The notes under the pieces were generated by a model that was not told where the DNA came from, did not search any database, and saw nothing but the letters and a program-made list of their open reading frames with translations. From positions 2,232,001 through 2,296,000 of the forward strand of contig NZ_CP148752.1 in the NCBI RefSeq assembly GCF_040448305.1: DNA of 64,000 bases, read 5' to 3'. The translations under genes and the position numbers were made by a program. Below are positions 53,862-62,675 of the stretch, piece by piece. Numbering within the stretch: the first letter of the stretch is position 1; the number at the start of each line of letters is the position of its first letter. Source of the stretch: Pseudomonas fluorescens (GTDB taxonomy: Bacteria > Pseudomonadota > Gammaproteobacteria > Pseudomonadales > Pseudomonadaceae).

Positions 53862-54551
53862 TCAACCGCAGGCCTTCATGTCTACCGGGCCGACGAACTC
53901 GTTGCCGCGTCCCATGACGCACCCCACGCTCTGGTTCCGTTGGCGCTCCCAGGCCTGTACCGGATAGGTCTTGTCCCAGGCTTCATACAGTTGCCGATCC
54001 TTTTTCGACAGGCGCAAGCCGTATTGCTTGCTCATGTAGAAGTAGGTCCTGGCGATCATGCCGCGAATGGAAGGGCGGGGCATGACTTTCTTTGCCTTGA
54101 AGTCGACCTGGGTCAGGCAGGAACCATATTGCCCCGACTGCTCGGGCAGCCAGCCGAAGCTGAAGTTGCTGCGATCGCCATTGACCTCGCCAATGCTGGG
54201 CACCAGGTTGTGCAAATCAGCTTCGGCCTTCTGGTAAACCGGGTCGTAGCGGGTGCAGTTCTTGCGGCCGCCCTCTTGCCAGCACTGGCGTTGATGACCA
54301 ATTTGCCAGGCCGGAACAATATGTTCCCACTCGATGCGGGCTGCGCGTTTGGCATTTTTACGTGGCACATAACCGCAGGCGGCAAGGTTCACCCGGTTGC
54401 CGGTGTACTTGCAGCCACAGTAAAACTCGGTGGACTGGGGAGCGTAGAGCTTCCACGCCACCTTTTTCGCTTCAGTGAAGGTGCGCGGAGCGTCGGCTTG
54501 CGCGCCCACGACAAAAAACAGGAACAGCAAAGCAAACCAGCGGACACTCAT
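53862..54551 (-). CDS. endA: Endonuclease I
   Basis: EndA, 229 residues, a periplasmic or secreted non-specific DNase. The Sec signal (VRWFALLFLFFVVGAQA) spans about 2-18. The beta-beta-alpha metal nuclease site is in ARIEWEHIVPAWQIG, followed by CWQEGGRKNC, HNLVPSIGEVNGDRSNFSF and the conserved RGMIARTYFYMSKQYG. Several cysteines suggest disulfides. The start at 54551 lies four bases after the DUF1654 stop, so the two genes are an operon; the longer frame overlaps that gene and is discarded. Confidence 0.95.
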   Translation of the reverse strand: MSVRWFALLFLFFVVGAQADAPRTFTEAKKVAWKLYAPQSTEFYCGCKYTGNRVNLAACGYVPRKNAKRAARIEWEHIVPAWQIGHQRQCWQEGGRKNCTRYDPVYQKAEADLHNLVPSIGEVNGDRSNFSFGWLPEQSGQYGSCLTQVDFKAKKVMPRPSIRGMIARTYFYMSKQYGLRLSKKDRQLYEAWDKTYPVQAWERQRNQSVGCVMGRGNEFVGPVDMKACG

Positions 54552-54555
54552 CGAC

Positions 54556-54825
54556 TCAATCTTCCTTCGGCAAGACCCAGAAAATCTGCACGCCGCCATC
54601 GTCGCGATAGGCGAGGGTGACGTTGTCGTTCTCGTCGATTTCTTCCAGCAAGCGTTCCCATTCATCCACCGGTTCGTCAGGAAGGCGGAAGATCAGTGCT
54701 GCCCTGGCCTTTTGTGCGGTGGGAGAGTTGATGATTTTCTGAACGCGCAGGCCCATGCGTACATAGGTGTCAGGAGAAGAGGAGGTGGTGTCCACGGAAT
54801 TATCCTTATTAAGCTGTACGTGCAT
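54556..54825 (-). CDS. DUF1654 family protein
   Basis: An 89-residue small soluble protein typical of Pseudomonas. The DUF1654 region covers DTYVRMGLRVQKIINSPTAQ, DEPVDEWERLLEEIDENDNV and DDGGVQIFWVLPKED. It is acidic and has no signal. Start at 54825 lies behind TAAGGATAATTCC. Its stop is four bases from the endA start, so it is co-transcribed with the nuclease. Phage-derived or stress-related roles have been suggested for such genes; nothing here proves one. Confidence 0.88.
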   Translation of the reverse strand: MHVQLNKDNSVDTTSSSPDTYVRMGLRVQKIINSPTAQKARAALIFRLPDEPVDEWERLLEEIDENDNVTLAYRDDGGVQIFWVLPKED

Positions 54826-54976
54826 ACAGTATTTAACTGTAGGCCATTTCGCAACTGCTTAAAAAACAAGAAAACCCTCTGACAGCGGTTTGTTCCGTTT
54901 GGCGTAAGACGAAGGGAGTTTTTTTGTCAGATCCAGCGGCAGCCAATCGCCAAGGCTGGCGAATGGCGCACGGGGT

Positions 54977-54998
54977 GCCCGACCGGAACCGGTCGGGC
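54977..54998. terminator. Hairpin downstream of ansB
   Basis: The perfect palindrome GCCCGACCGG-AA-CCGGTCGGGC starts about ten bases after the ansB stop (minus strand). It has no T run, so termination is probable rather than certain. Confidence 0.65.
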
Positions 54999-55007
54999 GA
55001 GGGCGAA

Positions 55008-56096
55008 TCAGTATTCCCAGAACATCCGTTGCAGTTCTTTGCTGTCGTTGGTCTTGGTCAGCGCGACCATTGCCAGGATCCGCGCCTTCTGCGGGTTCAG
55101 ATCGTGGGCCACGACCCAGTCGTATTTATCGTCAGGCTGTTCGGCGTTGCGCAATACAAAACCGCCAGCGTTGACATGGGAGGAGCGAATGATCTGCACG
55201 CCGTCCTTGCGCAGGGCTTGCAGGGACGGGACTACCCGCGAGGAGACCGAGCCATTGCCGGTGCCGGCGTGAATGATGGCTTTGGCGCCCGATTGAGCCA
55301 GGGCCTTGTAGGCGGTATCGCTGACGTTGCCGTAGGAATAGGCGATCTCGACGTCAGGCAGGCTCTTGATGGTCTTGATGTCGAACTCGGAATCCATGGT
55401 GTGACGCTTGGCTGGCAAGCGGAACCAGTAGGATTTGCCTTCTACTACCATGCCCAGCGGACCCCAGGCGCTTTTAAACGCTTCGGTCTTGATGTTGATC
55501 ATTTTGCTGACGTCGCGACCCGACTGGATTTCATCGTTCATGGTCACCAGCACACCTTTGCCCCGCGCGTCTTTGCTGCTGGCCACGGCCACCGCGTTGT
55601 ACAGGTTCAGCATGCCATCGGCGGACATCGCGGTGCCCGGGCGCATGGAGCCCACGACGATGATCGGCTTCTCGGTTTTTTCCACCAGGTTCAGGAAGTA
55701 TGCGGTTTCTTCCAGGGTGTCGGTGCCGTGGGTGATCACGATGCCATCGACGTCTTTGCTGTCGGCCAGCTCGGCGACACGGCGACCCAGTTGCAGCAAG
55801 TTCTCGTTGGTGATGCTTTCGGAGGCGATCTGCATGACCTGTTCGCCGCGAACATTAGCCAGTTGGCTCAGTTCAGGAACGCCAGCAATCAACTGTTCAA
55901 TGCCGACTTTCGCCGCTTGATAGGTTGCGCTGTTGGCGGCGCTGGCGCCCGCGCCGGCAATGGTGCCACCCGTGGCCAGGATTACTACGTTGGCCAGTTT
56001 CTGTTGGGGTTCGGCTTCTTTGGCCTGAAGGGCAGTGGGCAGAAGCAGCAGGAGGGCCAAGGCGCCCGGAACAAAGGTCTTGAGTGCAGATGTCAT
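55008..56096 (-). CDS. ansB: Periplasmic glutaminase-asparaginase
   Basis: A 362-residue type II L-asparaginase/glutaminase that releases ammonia from asparagine and glutamine. A Sec signal (LKTFVPGALALLLLLPTALQ) is followed by NVVILATGGTIAGAGASAAN with the first catalytic threonine. VDGIVITHGTDTLEETAYFL has the Thr-Asp pair, and GSMRPGTAMSADGMLNLYNA completes the family core. The Pseudomonas 7A-type glutaminase-asparaginases have the same length and motifs. It stands alone on the minus strand with a hairpin after the stop. Confidence 0.95.
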   Translation of the reverse strand: MTSALKTFVPGALALLLLLPTALQAKEAEPQQKLANVVILATGGTIAGAGASAANSATYQAAKVGIEQLIAGVPELSQLANVRGEQVMQIASESITNENLLQLGRRVAELADSKDVDGIVITHGTDTLEETAYFLNLVEKTEKPIIVVGSMRPGTAMSADGMLNLYNAVAVASSKDARGKGVLVTMNDEIQSGRDVSKMINIKTEAFKSAWGPLGMVVEGKSYWFRLPAKRHTMDSEFDIKTIKSLPDVEIAYSYGNVSDTAYKALAQSGAKAIIHAGTGNGSVSSRVVPSLQALRKDGVQIIRSSHVNAGGFVLRNAEQPDDKYDWVVAHDLNPQKARILAMVALTKTNDSKELQRMFWEY

Positions 56097-56449
56097 TATT
56101 TTTCTCTTCTAGTTGTGAGACGGTGCAGATGCAAGTTCATCTAGATACGACCCAAGCGAATCTGAACGCCGGGGGTGCGAGAGGAAGAGCAGGATCTGTA
56201 CCAGTAATACCCTGAATCGAAAAAACACGCTTAACTTAATGATTTGTAACGGTATTGCTGTTTGTGTCCGGAGGCGGTTTCGGGGCTTGGCGTCCGGATT
56301 ACCGAACATGTTTAACTTTCGCGTTCGGCTCTCCGAAACGGATGGCAGCCATGTTTAAGATTTCAACGCGTCAAATCGTCGTTAACGACTAAAGAAACGC
56401 GTACGTCGGTCGATGCTCCTTCAAGGGATCTTTTTCTGCAGGAGTTCAC
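56097..56449. other. Intergenic region between divergent ansB and the coiled-coil gene
   Basis: 353 bases without a credible gene. It must carry the ansB promoter on the minus side and the promoter of 56450 on the plus side. No clear operator or RNA gene is recognised. Confidence 0.5.
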
Positions 56450-56911
56450 ATGTCGTTATCTATTGGCTTCCCAAATGCCGCGGGCATCACCATCGGGGGA
56501 AAGTCTGCGACGACCATTCGTGCTTTAGGCGATGCGACAGCTGATGCGGCTGCTCAGGCGCTGGGTACAAAGAAAAGCGACGGCACTCAGGTCAAGACAG
56601 GCCCGGTAGGTCTGGGAGAAAGTGCCGGGGCACAGGCCGAATCGCAAACCGGCGATAACACCAGCGTCACGGTGAAGGTCTTGCTCAAGCGTCTGAAGGA
56701 GCTGCAGCAGCAATTGCGCGAGCAACAGCAGCAATTGGCGCAAGCCCAGGCGGCGTCCTATCCGACTCCGCAAGCCAAGACCACCGCAGTAGCGGCCATT
56801 GAGGGGCAGGTTGCCGACACCAACGGCGCCATCCTGCAAGTGAGCGCGAGCCTGATCAAAGAACTGGCCAAGGGTTCTGGCACGGGATCGGTGGTCAACA
56901 CCACGGCATGA
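56450..56911 (+). CDS. Hypothetical protein with Gln-rich coiled coil (153 aa)
   Basis: A soluble 153-residue protein. The N-terminal part is Gly/Ala/Thr-rich (SLSIGFPNAAGITIGGKSAT). A Gln-rich coiled coil spans about 82-106 (LLKRLKELQQQLREQQQQLA), followed by an Ala-rich helix and GSGTGSVVNTTA at the end. GGAGTTCAC lies before the ATG. It has no signal peptide or membrane segment. The composition recalls small secreted or surface-helper proteins, but I do not recognise a family. It is followed by the rbs promoter and seems monocistronic. Confidence 0.8.
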   Translation: MSLSIGFPNAAGITIGGKSATTIRALGDATADAAAQALGTKKSDGTQVKTGPVGLGESAGAQAESQTGDNTSVTVKVLLKRLKELQQQLREQQQQLAQAQAASYPTPQAKTTAVAAIEGQVADTNGAILQVSASLIKELAKGSGTGSVVNTTA

Positions 56912-56960
56912 ACTGAATGCCGTTTTTCGCTAAACATCCGTGAAAGCACTTTTCCGGTCG

Positions 56961-56989
56961 TTGACAAATACCGGCAGGGTTCGCATAGT
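56961..56989 (+). promoter_or_regulatory. rbs operon sigma-70 promoter
   Basis: Perfect -35 TTGACA (56961-56966), 17-base spacer, -10 CATAGT (56984-56989). The RbsR operator candidate begins nine bases later at the expected transcription start. Confidence 0.85.
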
Positions 56990-56997
56990 TTGGTTTA

Positions 56998-57011
56998 CGC
57001 AAACGTTTGCG
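56998..57011. promoter_or_regulatory. RbsR (LacI-family) operator
   Basis: The perfect palindrome CGCAAACGTTTGCG with the central CG step typical of LacI/PurR/RbsR operators. It covers the probable +1 of the rbs promoter, so binding would block initiation. rbsR is encoded in the same operon. Confidence 0.85.
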
Positions 57012-57103
57012 CGACGCCAGTGATGACTTTTCATCGCGCTGGGTCGTGAAGCTTACGCCAGCACAAGCGTTGCTCACAATAATCATAAGATCGGAGTGAA
57101 CCC

Positions 57104-58060
57104 ATGAAGCTGCCATTCGCTGGACGTCTTCTCGCTGTCGCTATGCTGGCTGCCGCATCCGCTGCATTGCCTGTCTCCTCGGCTTTTGCTGAAACCACTG
57201 AAAAGCCGAAAGTCGCACTGGTCATGAAATCCCTGGCCAATGAGTTCTTCCTGACCATGGAAGACGGCGCCAAGGCCTACCAGAAAGATCACTCCGGCGA
57301 ATTCGAGCTCATCTCCAACGGCATCAAGGATGAAACCGACACCGCGGGCCAGACGCGCATCGTCGAGCAGATGATCCTGGCCAAGGTCAATGCACTGGTG
57401 ATTGCACCGGCAGACTCCAAGGCCATGGTCCCGGTGATCAAGAAAGCCATCGATGCCGGTATCACCGTGATCAACATCGACAACCAGCTGGACCCCGCCG
57501 TCGTCAAAAGCAAAAACATCAATGTTCCGTTCGTAGGCCCGGACAACCGCAAGGGCGCACGGCTGGTGGGTGATTACCTGGCCAAACAGCTGAAGGCCGG
57601 TGACGAAGTCGGCATCATCGAAGGTGTGTCCACCACCACCAATGCCCAACAGCGGACCGCAGGTTTCAAGGATGCGATGGCGGCGGCGCAGATCAAGGTC
57701 GTGTCCCTGCAATCCGGTGACTGGGAGATCGACAAGGGCAACAAGGTCGCCGCATCGATTCTCAGCGAATACCCGCAAACCAAGGCCCTGTTGGCCGGCA
57801 ACGACAGCATGGCGGTCGGTGCGGTATCTGCCGTGCGCGCCGCGGGCAAGGCCGGCAAGGTGCAGGTGGTCGGCTACGACAACATCAATGCCATCCAGCC
57901 AATGCTCAAGGACGGTCGCGTGCTGGCCACGGCGGACCAGTTCGCGGCCAGACAGGCGGTGTTCGGCATCGAGACTGCATTGAAAATTCTCAAGGGCGAG
58001 CAGGTCGACGGCGGCGCCAATGGCGTGATCGAAACGCCGGTAGAGCTGGTCACCAAGTAG
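57104..58060 (+). CDS. rbsB: Ribose ABC transporter substrate-binding protein
   Basis: RbsB, 318 residues, the periplasmic D-ribose receptor. The Sec signal (PFAGRLLAVAMLAAASAALP) is cleaved after about residue 28. The mature part opens KPKVALVMKSLANEFFLTME and has DNQLDPAVVKSKNINVPFVG, GVSTTTNAQQRTAGFKDAM and the hinge segment LAGNDSMAVGAVSAVRAAGK. It is first in the operon rbsBACRKD, behind a LacI-type operator and a sigma-70 promoter. CGGAGTGAACC precedes the ATG. Confidence 0.96.
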   Translation: MKLPFAGRLLAVAMLAAASAALPVSSAFAETTEKPKVALVMKSLANEFFLTMEDGAKAYQKDHSGEFELISNGIKDETDTAGQTRIVEQMILAKVNALVIAPADSKAMVPVIKKAIDAGITVINIDNQLDPAVVKSKNINVPFVGPDNRKGARLVGDYLAKQLKAGDEVGIIEGVSTTTNAQQRTAGFKDAMAAAQIKVVSLQSGDWEIDKGNKVAASILSEYPQTKALLAGNDSMAVGAVSAVRAAGKAGKVQVVGYDNINAIQPMLKDGRVLATADQFAARQAVFGIETALKILKGEQVDGGANGVIETPVELVTK

Positions 58061-58115
58061 CCTTCTGGCGACATAACGGCGCTCGTCCAGCTGGACGAGC
58101 GTATGGAGAGTTTTT

Positions 58116-59669
58116 ATGTCAGTTTGCGCTCCGAACGCTGTCCTCTCGGTCAGCGGTATCGGCAAGACCTACGCCCAACCGGTTCTTACCGGCATCGACC
58201 TGACGCTCATGCGCGGGGAAGTGCTGGCGTTGACCGGCGAGAACGGTGCAGGCAAAAGCACGCTTTCGAAGATTATTGGCGGGCTGGTCACGCCGACCAC
58301 CGGCCAGATGCAGTTTCAGGGGCAGGACTATCGTCCGGGCAGCCGGGCTCAGGCTGAAGCGCTGGGTATCCGCATGGTCATGCAGGAACTCAATCTGCTG
58401 CCGACCTTGTCGGTGGCGGAAAACCTGTTTCTCGACAACCTGCCCAGCAAAGGTGGCTGGATCAGTCGCAAGCAGTTGCGCAAGGCTGCCATCGAGGCCA
58501 TGGCGCATGTCGGGCTCGACGCCATTGACCCGGACACCCTCGTCGGCGAACTGGGCATCGGCCACCAGCAAATGGTGGAGATCGCCCGCAACCTGATTGG
58601 CGATTGTCATGTGCTGATTCTCGATGAGCCGACCGCGATGCTCACTGCACGCGAAGTCGAAATGCTGTTCGAGCAGATCACTCGCCTGCAGGCTCGCGGC
58701 GTATCGATCATCTACATCTCCCATCGCCTCGAAGAACTGGCGCGAGTCGCGCAGCGTATTGCCGTGCTGCGCGATGGCAACCTGGTTTGTGTCGAGCCGA
58801 TGGCCAACTACAACAGCGAGCAACTGGTCACGCTGATGGTCGGTCGCGAGCTCGGCGAACATATCGATATGGGGGCGCGCAAGATCGGCGCTCCGGTGTT
58901 GACGGTAAAGGGCCTGAGCCGTGCCGACAAGGTTCGCGACGTGTCGTTCGAAGTCCGTGCCGGAGAGATTTTCGGCATTTCCGGTTTGATCGGCGCGGGG
59001 CGCACCGAATTGCTGCGTCTGATCTTCGGTGCCGATATCGCCGACAGCGGCACGATTGCCCTGGGGGCGCCGGCGCAGGTCATCAATGTGCGCTCGCCAG
59101 TGGATGCGGTCGGGCATGGCATCGCGTTGATCACTGAAGATCGCAAGGGCGAAGGCCTTTTGTTGACGCAATCGATCGGCGCCAATATCGCCTTGGGCAA
59201 CATGCCCGGCATCTCCAGTGCGGGCTTTGTCGACAACGATGGCGAAAACGCCTTGGCCCAGCGTCAGATCGATGCCATGCGCATTCGCAGTTCCGGTCCG
59301 GCACAGTTGGTGTCCGAGCTGTCCGGCGGCAATCAGCAGAAAGTCGTCATCGGCCGTTGGCTGGAGCGCGATTGCTCGGTGCTGCTGTTCGACGAACCGA
59401 CCCGCGGCATCGACGTCGGCGCCAAGTTCGATATCTACAACCTGCTCGGCGAATTGACCCGCCAGGGCAAGGCGCTGGTGGTGGTTTCCAGCGACTTGCG
59501 CGAGCTGATGCTGATCTGCGACCGGATCGGCGTGCTGTCGGCGGGGAGGCTGATCGATACATTCGATCGCGACAACTGGACCCAGGATGAGTTGCTCGCC
59601 GCTGCTTTCGCCGGCTACCAAAAACGTGATGCGCAGCTCATTGAAGCCGCGCCTAGGGATCTTCCATGA
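58116..59669 (+). CDS. rbsA: Ribose ABC transporter ATP-binding protein (duplicated ATPase)
   Basis: RbsA, 517 residues, two fused ABC domains as usual for monosaccharide importers. The first has Walker A GENGAGKSTLSKIIGG and Walker B HVLILDEPTAML. The second has a degenerate Walker A (GLIGAGRTELLRLIFG) but a good signature SELSGGNQQKVVIGRWL and Walker B LLFDEPTRGIDVG. It powers import of ribose caught by RbsB. It overlaps rbsC by four bases. A 55-base gap with a GCTCGTCCAG/CTGGACGAGC hairpin separates it from rbsB, which may raise rbsB mRNA stability. Confidence 0.96.
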   Translation: MSVCAPNAVLSVSGIGKTYAQPVLTGIDLTLMRGEVLALTGENGAGKSTLSKIIGGLVTPTTGQMQFQGQDYRPGSRAQAEALGIRMVMQELNLLPTLSVAENLFLDNLPSKGGWISRKQLRKAAIEAMAHVGLDAIDPDTLVGELGIGHQQMVEIARNLIGDCHVLILDEPTAMLTAREVEMLFEQITRLQARGVSIIYISHRLEELARVAQRIAVLRDGNLVCVEPMANYNSEQLVTLMVGRELGEHIDMGARKIGAPVLTVKGLSRADKVRDVSFEVRAGEIFGISGLIGAGRTELLRLIFGADIADSGTIALGAPAQVINVRSPVDAVGHGIALITEDRKGEGLLLTQSIGANIALGNMPGISSAGFVDNDGENALAQRQIDAMRIRSSGPAQLVSELSGGNQQKVVIGRWLERDCSVLLFDEPTRGIDVGAKFDIYNLLGELTRQGKALVVVSSDLRELMLICDRIGVLSAGRLIDTFDRDNWTQDELLAAAFAGYQKRDAQLIEAAPRDLP

Positions 59670-60643
59670 AAACCGCTTCTTTCGCCGGCACACGCAGTGG
59701 CAACTTCTACGGCCTTGGCACCTATCTGGGGCTGGCGGGTGCCTTGTTGGCGATGATCGTGCTGTTCTCGGTGCTGAGCAGTCATTTTCTGTCCTACGAT
59801 ACTTTCAGCACCTTGGCCAACCAGATTCCGGACCTGATGGTGCTGGCGGTCGGCATGACCTTTGTGTTGATCATCGGTGGCATCGACCTGTCGGTAGGCT
59901 CGGTGCTGGCGCTGGCGGCTTCGACCGTGAGCGTGGCGATTCTTGGCTGGGGCTGGGGCGTGCTGCCGGCGGCGCTGCTGGGTATGGCTGTCGCGGCGCT
60001 CGCCGGTACCATCACCGGCTCGATCACGGTGGCGTGGCGGATTCCGTCGTTCATCGTGTCCCTGGGCGTGCTGGAAATGGCTCGCGGGGTGGCGTACCAG
60101 ATGACCGGTTCGCGTACGGCCTACATCGGCGATGCGTTCGCCTGGTTGTCCAATCCGATCGCCTTCGGCATTTCGCCGTCGTTCATCATCGCGTTGCTGA
60201 TCATTTTCATTGCCCAGGCCGTGTTGACCCGCACGGTGTTTGGTCGTTACCTGATCGGTATCGGCACCAACGAAGAGGCCGTACGGCTGGCGGGGATCAA
60301 TCCGAAGCCATACAAAATCCTGGTCTTCAGCCTGATGGGGTTGCTGGCCGGTATTGCCGCGTTGTTCCAGATTTCTCGCCTGGAAGCCGCTGACCCGAAT
60401 GCCGGCTCCGGTCTTGAGTTGCAGGTGATCGCGGCCGTCGTGATCGGCGGGACCAGCCTGATGGGCGGGCGCGGTTCGGTGATCAGCACGTTTTTTGGCG
60501 TCCTGATCATTTCCGTGCTGGCCGCGGGGCTGGCGCAGATCGGGGCAACCGAGCCGACCAAACGCATCATTACCGGCGCGGTGATCGTGGTGGCGGTGGT
60601 GCTGGATACTTATCGCAGTCAACGCGCAAGCCGGCGGACCTGA
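59666..60643 (+). CDS. rbsC: Ribose ABC transporter permease
   Basis: RbsC, 325 residues, the membrane channel of the importer with eight to ten helices. Typical segments are DLMVLAVGMTFVLIIGGIDL followed by SVGSVLAL, then NEEAVRLAGINPKPYKIL and AAVVIGGTSLMGGRGSV, which form the coupling and substrate regions of the BPD_transp_2 family. The start ATG overlaps the rbsA stop. rbsR begins three bases after its stop, so transporter and repressor are made from one message. Confidence 0.96.
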   Translation: MKTASFAGTRSGNFYGLGTYLGLAGALLAMIVLFSVLSSHFLSYDTFSTLANQIPDLMVLAVGMTFVLIIGGIDLSVGSVLALAASTVSVAILGWGWGVLPAALLGMAVAALAGTITGSITVAWRIPSFIVSLGVLEMARGVAYQMTGSRTAYIGDAFAWLSNPIAFGISPSFIIALLIIFIAQAVLTRTVFGRYLIGIGTNEEAVRLAGINPKPYKILVFSLMGLLAGIAALFQISRLEAADPNAGSGLELQVIAAVVIGGTSLMGGRGSVISTFFGVLIISVLAAGLAQIGATEPTKRIITGAVIVVAVVLDTYRSQRASRRT

Positions 60644-60646
60644 GTC

Positions 60647-61666
60647 ATGGCGACTATCAAAGATGTGGCAGCCCTTGCCGGCATTTCCTACACCACGGTT
60701 TCCCATGTGGTGAACAAGACCCGCCCGGTCAGTGAAGAAGTCCGGATCAAGGTCGAGGCGGCAATCCAGACCCTCGACTACGTCCCCAGTGCCGTGGCCC
60801 GTTCGCTCAAGGCCAAGACCACGGCGACCATCGGCCTGTTGGTGCCCAATAGCCTCAACCCGTATTTCGCCGAACTGGCCCGGGGGATCGAGGATTACTG
60901 CGAGCGAAACGGTTACTGCGTCATCCTGTGCAACTCCGACGACAATCCGGACAAGCAGCGCAGCTACCTGCGTGTGCTGCTGGAAAAACGCATCGACGGC
61001 CTGATTGTCGCCTCGGCCGGCGGCGACAGTGGCCTGGTGCAAGGCCTGAAAGGCGTCCGCACTCCGATGGTGATCGTCGACCGCGGACTGGACGGTGTCG
61101 ATGCGGACCTGGTGCGCATCGACCATGAATACGGCGCGTATCTGGCGACCCGGCACCTGCTGGAGTTGGGCCACCGGGATATCGCCACCATCAGCGGGCC
61201 GGAAAACACCAGTGTGGCGCAGATGCGTCTGGCGGGTTATCGCCGGGCCTTGAAGGAGGCGGGCGTCGAAGTCTCTCCCGAGCGCATGCTGGAAAGCGAT
61301 TTCACCAGCACCGGCGGTTACAGTGCCGCCGCGATTCTGTTGGAAAGCAATCCGCCCAGCGCCATTTTTGCCGCCAACGACATGATCGGCATCGGCGTGC
61401 TGCGGGCCGCCGCCGAGCGCAATATTCGCGTACCGAGCGAGTTGTCGGTGATCGGCTTCGACGATATCCAGATGAGTCGGTATGTCTACCCGTCGTTGAC
61501 CACGGTCGGGCAATCGATCCTGCAACTCGGCGAAATGGCTGCCGAAGTGCTTTTACGGCGAATCGCCACGCCGGGCCTGGCGACCGATCAGCGGATCGTG
61601 ACGCCGAGTATCGTCATGCGTGAATCTACGGCGCCGCTGGCCGGCGTGTTTGCCCAATTCCGTTGA
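60647..61666 (+). CDS. rbsR: Ribose operon repressor
   Basis: RbsR, 339 residues, a LacI-family repressor. The HTH and hinge are TIKDVAALAGISYTTVSHVV near residues 3-22 and VPSAVARSLKAKTTATIGLL. The effector domain (GLLVPNSLNPYFAELARGIE, FAANDMIGIGVLRAAAERN) binds sugar, probably ribose. It lies inside the operon it should control, in the order BACRKD, rather than at the end as in E. coli. The palindrome at 56998 is the likely target. A tandem 17-base repeat follows its stop codon. Confidence 0.93.
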   Translation: MATIKDVAALAGISYTTVSHVVNKTRPVSEEVRIKVEAAIQTLDYVPSAVARSLKAKTTATIGLLVPNSLNPYFAELARGIEDYCERNGYCVILCNSDDNPDKQRSYLRVLLEKRIDGLIVASAGGDSGLVQGLKGVRTPMVIVDRGLDGVDADLVRIDHEYGAYLATRHLLELGHRDIATISGPENTSVAQMRLAGYRRALKEAGVEVSPERMLESDFTSTGGYSAAAILLESNPPSAIFAANDMIGIGVLRAAAERNIRVPSELSVIGFDDIQMSRYVYPSLTTVGQSILQLGEMAAEVLLRRIATPGLATDQRIVTPSIVMRESTAPLAGVFAQFR

Positions 61667-61740
61667 AACAAAAAGCCGTTGAAAACAGACAGCCGTTGAA
61701 AACAGAAAGCCGCTGAACCAGCAGCGCCGCCGAAACAGAA
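61657..61740 (+). repeat. 17-base tandem repeats between rbsR and rbsK
   Basis: Five imperfect units of 17 bases with the core AGCCGTTGAAAACAGA(C). The first overlaps the last codons of rbsR, the second and third are nearly identical (61674-61690, 61691-61707), and the fourth and fifth are diverged. The array fills most of the 91-base gap to rbsK. Confidence 0.85.
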
Positions 61741-61757
61741 TTGATGAGTAGCAATGT

Positions 61758-62675
61758 ATGCCAGCAAAAGTAGTGGTAATAGGCAGTTTGAACATGGACC
61801 TGGTGACCCGGGCGCCACGCTTGCCCAGGGGCGGTGAAACGCTGATTGGTCAGTCGTTTACCACCGTATCCGGCGGCAAGGGTGCCAATCAGGCCGTGGC
61901 TGCGGCGCGGCTGGGAGCCCGGGTGTCGATGATCGGCTGCGTGGGCAACGACGCTTATGGTGAGGCGCTGCGCGGCGCGCTGTTGGCCGAGCAGATCGAT
62001 TGCCAGGCGGTGAGCACCGTTGACGGTTCCAGCGGCGTGGCGTTGATTGTGGTCGATGACAGCAGTCAGAACACAATCGTGATCGTCCCCGGTGCCAACG
62101 GTGCATTGACCGCTGAAGCCATTGACCGTTTTGATTCGGTGATACGCGCGGCGGACGTGCTCATCTGTCAGCTGGAAGTGCCCGATGCTTCTGTTGGACA
62201 TGCGCTCAAGCGCGGCCGCGAACTGGGCAAGACAGTTATCCTCAACCCGGCACCGGCCAGCCGTCCGCTGCCAGCGGACTGGTACGCGTCCATCGATTAC
62301 CTGATTCCCAACGAGAGCGAAGCGTCGGCCCTGAGCGGACTGTCGGTGGACTCCCTGGACACCGCGCAAGCGGCGGCGACCCGCCTGATTGCCCTGGGCG
62401 CCGGCAAGGTGATCATCACCCTCGGTGCGCAAGGTTCGCTGTTTGCCGATGGCCAACGCTTCGAGCATTTCCCTGCGCCCGTGGTAAAAGCTGTCGATAC
62501 CACGGCGGCCGGCGATACGTTTGTGGGCGGTTTCGCTGCGGCGCTGGCCGCGGGTCAAGATGAGGTGCAGGCGATCCGCTTCGGGCAGGTGGCTGCGGCG
62601 CTGTCGGTTACCCGTGCCGGCGCGCAACCTTCGATTCCCGCCTTGAGCGATGTACAGGCGTTTAAAACTCCATGA
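61758..62675 (+). CDS. rbsK: Ribokinase
   Basis: RbsK, 305 residues, phosphorylates ribose to ribose 5-phosphate. The PfkB-family start is VVVIGSLNMDLVTRAPRLPR, followed by GGKGANQAVAAARLGA. The nucleotide site is LGAQGSLFADGQ and the catalytic aspartate is in KAVDTTAAGDTFVGGFAAAL. It follows rbsR after the tandem repeats and overlaps rbsD by four bases. Some PfkB kinases act on other sugars, but the operon makes ribose nearly certain. Confidence 0.95.
   Translation: MPAKVVVIGSLNMDLVTRAPRLPRGGETLIGQSFTTVSGGKGANQAVAAARLGARVSMIGCVGNDAYGEALRGALLAEQIDCQAVSTVDGSSGVALIVVDDSSQNTIVIVPGANGALTAEAIDRFDSVIRAADVLICQLEVPDASVGHALKRGRELGKTVILNPAPASRPLPADWYASIDYLIPNESEASALSGLSVDSLDTAQAAATRLIALGAGKVIITLGAQGSLFADGQRFEHFPAPVVKAVDTTAAGDTFVGGFAAALAAGQDEVQAIRFGQVAAALSVTRAGAQPSIPALSDVQAFKTP

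Noticed and set aside
53796..54620. 274-codon plus-strand frame opposite endA
   Set aside because: Starts in the bidirectional terminator and is antisense to a clear endonuclease I gene.
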